Source: Mnemiopsis leidyi
Lineage: Eukaryota; Ctenophora; Tentaculata; Lobata; Bolinopsidae
Reading direction: 5' to 3'
Assembly (NCBI GenBank): GCA_000226015.1
Contig: JH152955.1
Span: forward strand, 8,618-30,779
Length of the DNA: 22,162 nucleotides
Part shown: one piece after another, positions 18,770 to 22,162 of the stretch
How the letters are laid out: every line of letters begins with the position of its first letter
Numbering within the stretch: the stretch's first letter is position 1
Translations under genes and position numbers: made by a program
Notes under the pieces: model-generated
What the model was told of the DNA's origin: nothing
The model's input: the letters and a program-made list of their open reading frames with translations, nothing else
Databases searched by the model: none

Positions 18770-20055
18770 TCCGGTATCAGGTGGTGTGTCCGGTAGTGCT
18801 CTAGGAATCCACTCTGGGGGCACTTCTAAGATCAGCAGGAAGCAAATTGAAGAGCTGGGCCGCACGTACACGAAAGGATCTTTCGTAGTCAGCTTTGATT
18901 GACATCTGTGCCTTCCTTTTAATGGCGGGGATGTTTGCTCTGACACCAAGCCTTTGGTGGTCGGCAAACTGAAACTCGATGCCGTTTGGCGCCAGTAAAT
19001 TCTTGATTTTCCAGACTGGATCATTCAATAGCGTTCACGACGTCTCTGCGAGGACAGTAATTTCAGGGTCTAGCGTCGCTCGTTGTAAGTTAGTTCCTTG
19101 CAGCCGGAGATCTTCTTCGTGAAGGATCCAACTTCCGGATATGACCTAGGTTTGAGAGGTTCCACACTGGGCAGCAGTACTCGAGCTTTTAGGCTCTTAT
19201 ACCATCTCTGAGCGATCCCTGAATGCCCTCAGAATCCAAGCTGCCATTAAACATGCCCCTTGCACTGTCTTGGAGACATGAACCCCTGAGTCTCTGACTA
19301 CCCTCAGAGGGTTACAATGTGTCACTTTGATGTGCAGTACTCCACAGTTATATGAAAGGAATTTGGCTGAGCAGTCTTGACGCATTCAGAGAGTAGCTCA
19401 CCACTTCAAACTTTTTTCGTGAAGATCAAACTTGTTCAACTGTGATCATCCAATAACTGGGTTTAGGTCCTCCTGCAAAAATTTGACACTATCTTCTCCA
19501 CTAATATCCCTGATAAGCTTTGTTATCTGCAAAGCTAAAGCTTTTGCTGAAGTTAATGAAGTGAAGGAGGCCGTTTATGTGCAGAACAAATAAGATGGGT
19601 CCTAGGACCGTACCTTGAGGCATTTCATTTCTCACTGGGTGGAAGAATGATCTCTGTCCTTCGACAGTAACCGATTGCTTTCTGGTAATCAGAAATTATT
19701 TGATCCATTCCAAAACCTTTTCATGGATTCCATATTGCTGCAGCTTTGCCATCAGTTCGGCATAATCTACTTAATCAAATGCTTTAGCAAAATCCAAGTA
19801 GATCACATCAACTTCTTCGTTGTCGTTCAGAGTTGGATATGTTTGCTCAATGTGTCTTTTTAATTGAGTCATAAAACTTGCTATAAAACTTGTTGTTATG
19901 AATTGTGTCTTCAACACATCCGGGATACTCACAGTTCCAGTGGAAGGGCTAATTCTACCTTACAATTCGTTTATATACGAGCATGGATTTCACCTTCAGG
20001 ATCAAGCTCTTTTAGTGCTTCTAGGATGTCATTTCTTGTGAAATCAAATTCACTT
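18770..20055 (-). mobile_element. Decayed LINE reverse transcriptase (CR1/L2/jockey-like), minus strand
   Basis: Reverse translation gives non-LTR retrotransposon RT motifs in order: FTRNDILEALKELDPEGEIH (about 20045-19985), YLDFAKAFD with an in-frame TAA directly after it (19771-19802), and PQGTVLGPILFVLHING (19568-19624). FADN replaces the catalytic F/YADD (19522-19533). A thumb-like RVVRDSGVHVSKT (about 19265-19305), ERSFRVRAAQLFNLLPADLR (18824-18886) and a C-terminal PDTPPDTG (18771-18797) follow. Several stops and frameshifts separate these blocks and the second catalytic Asp is gone, so it is dead. No 3' tail or target duplication was recognised. The endonuclease half is not evident beyond 20055, so it is probably 5'-truncated. 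Confidence 0.87.
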
Positions 20056-20337
20056 AATCAGTTCCACAGAGACTTTCTTTATCTGTATCAACCACAAACA
20101 CGTTTAGTCCTTCATTCGAATAACGATCTCCGTGAAGCAGTAAGGAATGTCAAAACTCATCTTTTCCAAACCAGTTTGAGTACGAGAAAGAGTTGTCAGA
20201 TGGTCATAGACAGAAAGATTTGCTGTAGCGTCGTTTTTAGTTGTGGCATGATAAACTGAAGACGGTTTCACCTGCTTTTCACCTGAAGTAGCTGTACAAC
20301 CTTTATCTTTTTCCTGATGATGCTTATGTTTCGTTTT

Positions 20338-20490
20338 CTAGTGAACTAATAGTAAGTATTCTAGTGAACTAATAGTAAGTATTCTAGTGAACTAATAGTA
20401 AGTATTCTAGTGAACTTATAGTATGTATTCTAGTGAACTAATAGTAAGTATTCTAGTGAACTTATAGTAAGTATTCTAGTGAACTAATAA
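20338..20490 (+). repeat. 23-bp tandem repeat, seven copies
   Basis: Units of CTAGTGAACTAATAGTAAGT plus ATT start at 20338, 20361, 20384, 20407, 20430, 20453 and 20476. Variants have CTTATAG for CTAATAG. Each unit contains a donor-like GTAAGTATT and an acceptor-like TTCTAG. It sits upstream of the 5' end of the LINE fragment, and no exon was recognised next to it. Confidence 0.93.
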
Positions 20491-20985
20491 TAACTAAGAT
20501 TGGACATGAGAATCAGACCGAAAAAGGAGTCAGAAATATTTCGAGCATGTGATAGATGCGGTGACTGATTACTAAAAATCTGCTGATCCTAATCCTAATG
20601 GGTAGCCAAAAAAAGTCAAAAATAAGTCGAAAATAAGTCCAAATTGATATATAAAAACTCAATATGGACCCGCATATTCCCAAAATTGTTATAGAGTTTT
20701 TAGAGTTGTAAGGGTTGCCCCCCCCCATTTTAAAGAAAACACTTGAATCAAGTATTTCCCAATATTTATATTCACCTGTAGTAAACAAACGTTTCATAGC
20801 TGGTTGTACCCCGATGCTGTTGATGTCACAGTTATGTTAACAGCATATCTACCATGCTGGTGTAATTATGACTTTTGGAAACATCTGAATTTAGGAATGT
20901 TCAGAGTCATACTCATGACTAAAGGAATGTGAGAATTGCAGCTCATTTACTTGTATCCGACTGTCTATACAGACGGATAGCCGCT
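20491..20985. other. Unassigned AT-rich stretch
   Basis: No recognisable gene. A 94-codon minus-strand frame (20513-20797) has a hydrophobic, isoleucine/phenylalanine-rich translation typical of AT-rich noncoding DNA, crosses a run of nine C bases and resembles nothing I know. Confidence 0.4.
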
Positions 20986-20987
20986 CA

Positions 20988-21100
20988 AATGACGTCAACA
21001 GGAGAAATGTCCTAAGTCTCGTGTTTCTTAATCAGAACTTAGGCTTGACCACGCCGTGAACTCAAAACAGACCGGCGGCGGCGGCGTCCGTCGGCGTGAG
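20988..21100. promoter_or_regulatory. Candidate promoter patch: CRE palindrome and CGG-rich segment
   Basis: TGACGTCA at 20990-20997 is a full cAMP-response/ATF-CREB palindrome. About 75 bp later comes ACCGGCGGCGGCGGCGTCCG, the most GC- and CpG-rich spot in the window. Together they could mark a promoter for a gene beyond the window or on either strand. No transcription start or downstream coding exon confirms it. Confidence 0.35.
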
Positions 21101-21947
21101 GAATAATTCGAGTTGGTTATAATTATTTTAGCTTCACTACCTTAATGATTTTAATGTTTTGGTTCGTGGTACACTCCAATCTCAAACCGTATCGGTTTTA
21201 TCGGTAAAACATAACACAACTTACGCAGAGGTAGTATCGGTGGCTTTTGGCGATGTATCAAAGTTTGAATACTGTTTTCCTACCAGCTCACCTTACAGTA
21301 GGCATTTTTCCAATATCATAAACCAGGTCTTTAGTTGGTCCTTAGCGCATTCCAAGTACATACTTACAGAGTATCTTTTCACTTTAATAGAAATATTTTG
21401 GTCAGAAAATTGGATCACTTCACAGCGACATTCCACTTAACCAACCTCAACATCATCTATATTCGTCCAGGCGGAAACTTGTGTAATACCGTAAATGGTA
21501 ATCTTTCTGGGAGTTTTTTGGAATGTTCCGCTGACATACCTCAAAATCGAATCGGAAAATTAATGACAGCTGAATTTCCCGCTTAATGCTACAAATTCAA
21601 TCACACCTCGTTTATTTTTGGCAACATTGTATTTACGATCGGCTAAAAATATCAGCGATGCTTTGAGTTTGCGTATTTTAACAATTTATAATGCAAAAAC
21701 ACACAAATAAAAGATTTTTACTACCAAAATTATCTGAATTGTTTTCGAGATGCACAACCTTTGGAAACCTCGTGATATTCTCAACGTCTCTTAATTAAAA
21801 TGTCACTCGAAAACGAATAGTCATCAGCATCCCTTGATTCTTTTATAGCTTTATAAGTTTATACGTCAAATTTACAAATGGCCCTTGTAAAGTGGTCGGA
21901 TTACATGGGCTCTCTACAGACCGATTTCTTTACGTGGCATTTTCAAT
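21101..21947. other. Unassigned stretch with weak open frames
   Basis: Plus-strand frames of 83-93 codons overlap one another in different phases and do not resemble known families. An AATAAA occurs near 21705. An ATG at 21878 opens a frame (ALVKWSDYMGSLQTDFFTWH) that runs into the terminal tandem repeat. It might be a small first exon, but nothing supports that beyond the open frame. Confidence 0.3.
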
Positions 21948-22162
21948 TTCCCAAATTTCAGTGCTACAATCAGTGCTATAAACACTGGCGAAGTCTGGTT
22001 CCTAACTTCCCAAATTTCAGTGCTACAATCAGTGCTATAAACACTGGCGAAGTCTGGTTCTTAACTTCCCACATTTCAGTGCTACAATCAGTGCTATAAC
22101 ACTGGCGAAGTCTGGTTCCTAACTTCCCAACTATTTCGAGTGCTACAATCAGTGCTATAACA
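21948..22162 (+). repeat. 59-61 bp tandem repeat at window end
   Basis: GTGCTACAATCAGTGCTATA recurs at 21961, 22020, 22079 and 22140, and the array runs off the window. Each unit includes GGTTCCTAACTTCCCAAATT followed by TCAG, i.e. a CTAAC branch-point-like word and a TTTCAG acceptor-like end about 12 bp later. The last visible copy is altered (CTATTTCGAG). Confidence 0.92.

Noticed and set aside
19864..20259. 131-codon plus-strand open frame
   Set aside because: Largely antisense to the LINE fragment, cysteine/serine-rich, with no recognisable domain.
20513..20797. 94-codon minus-strand hydrophobic open frame as a membrane protein
   Set aside because: AT-rich composition alone gives I/F/Y-rich hydrophobic frames; it crosses a homopolymer C run and matches no family.

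Overview
The window is eukaryotic nuclear DNA from an animal. It is AT-rich by eye, and its genes carry short GT-AG introns of mostly 100-600 bp. Several genes belong to animal families: a lysyl-hydroxylase-like protein, a sororin-like cohesin protector, a PAXBP1/GCFC homologue, the ER membrane complex subunit EMC3 and a BRMS1L/Sds3-type SIN3-HDAC subunit. The proteins are diverged from vertebrate versions as I remember them, so an invertebrate or early-branching animal is most likely. I cannot name the species. A 14-base run of N inside a minisatellite shows this is assembled genome sequence.

Layout, with all five recognised genes on the + strand, head to tail: (1) 21-3621, the last 11 exons of a PLOD-like gene whose 5' end lies outside the window, with a tRNA-derived SINE in one intron. 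(2) 4078-6267, a three-exon sororin-like gene. (3) 7148-9406, a single-exon PAXBP1/GCFC gene. (4) 10274-13826, a complete seven-exon EMC3 gene. One intron holds a ~1 kb minisatellite and the last intron holds a ~90 bp MITE-like element. (5) 15226-17467, a seven-exon BRMS1L/Sds3-like gene. In all four gene models with a visible start I found a plausible 3' splice acceptor 3-9 bp upstream of the ATG. (6) From about 17.5 kb on I see no convincing gene: an unassigned minus-strand open frame (18420-18745), a decayed minus-strand LINE reverse transcriptase (about 18770-20055), tandem repeats, and a small GC-rich patch with a CRE palindrome near 21 kb.

The genes do not form one pathway. They look like unrelated housekeeping functions: collagen-modification-like secretory protein, sister-chromatid cohesion, spliceosome/transcription-associated factor, ER membrane insertion and histone deacetylation.

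The most unusual signal is the repeat landscape. Short tandem arrays with unrelated sequences and periods (15, 20, 31, 46, 65 and 69 bp, plus a 17-19 bp family) repeatedly end within about 20 bp of an exon's 5' edge. Many of their units resemble a 3' splice site: a branch-point-like TACTAA/CTAAC, pyrimidines, then TAG or CAG. In one gene the array has duplicated the acceptor together with the start of the exon. I make this the lead finding. All exon joins and homologies come from manual translation and family knowledge, without any database search.
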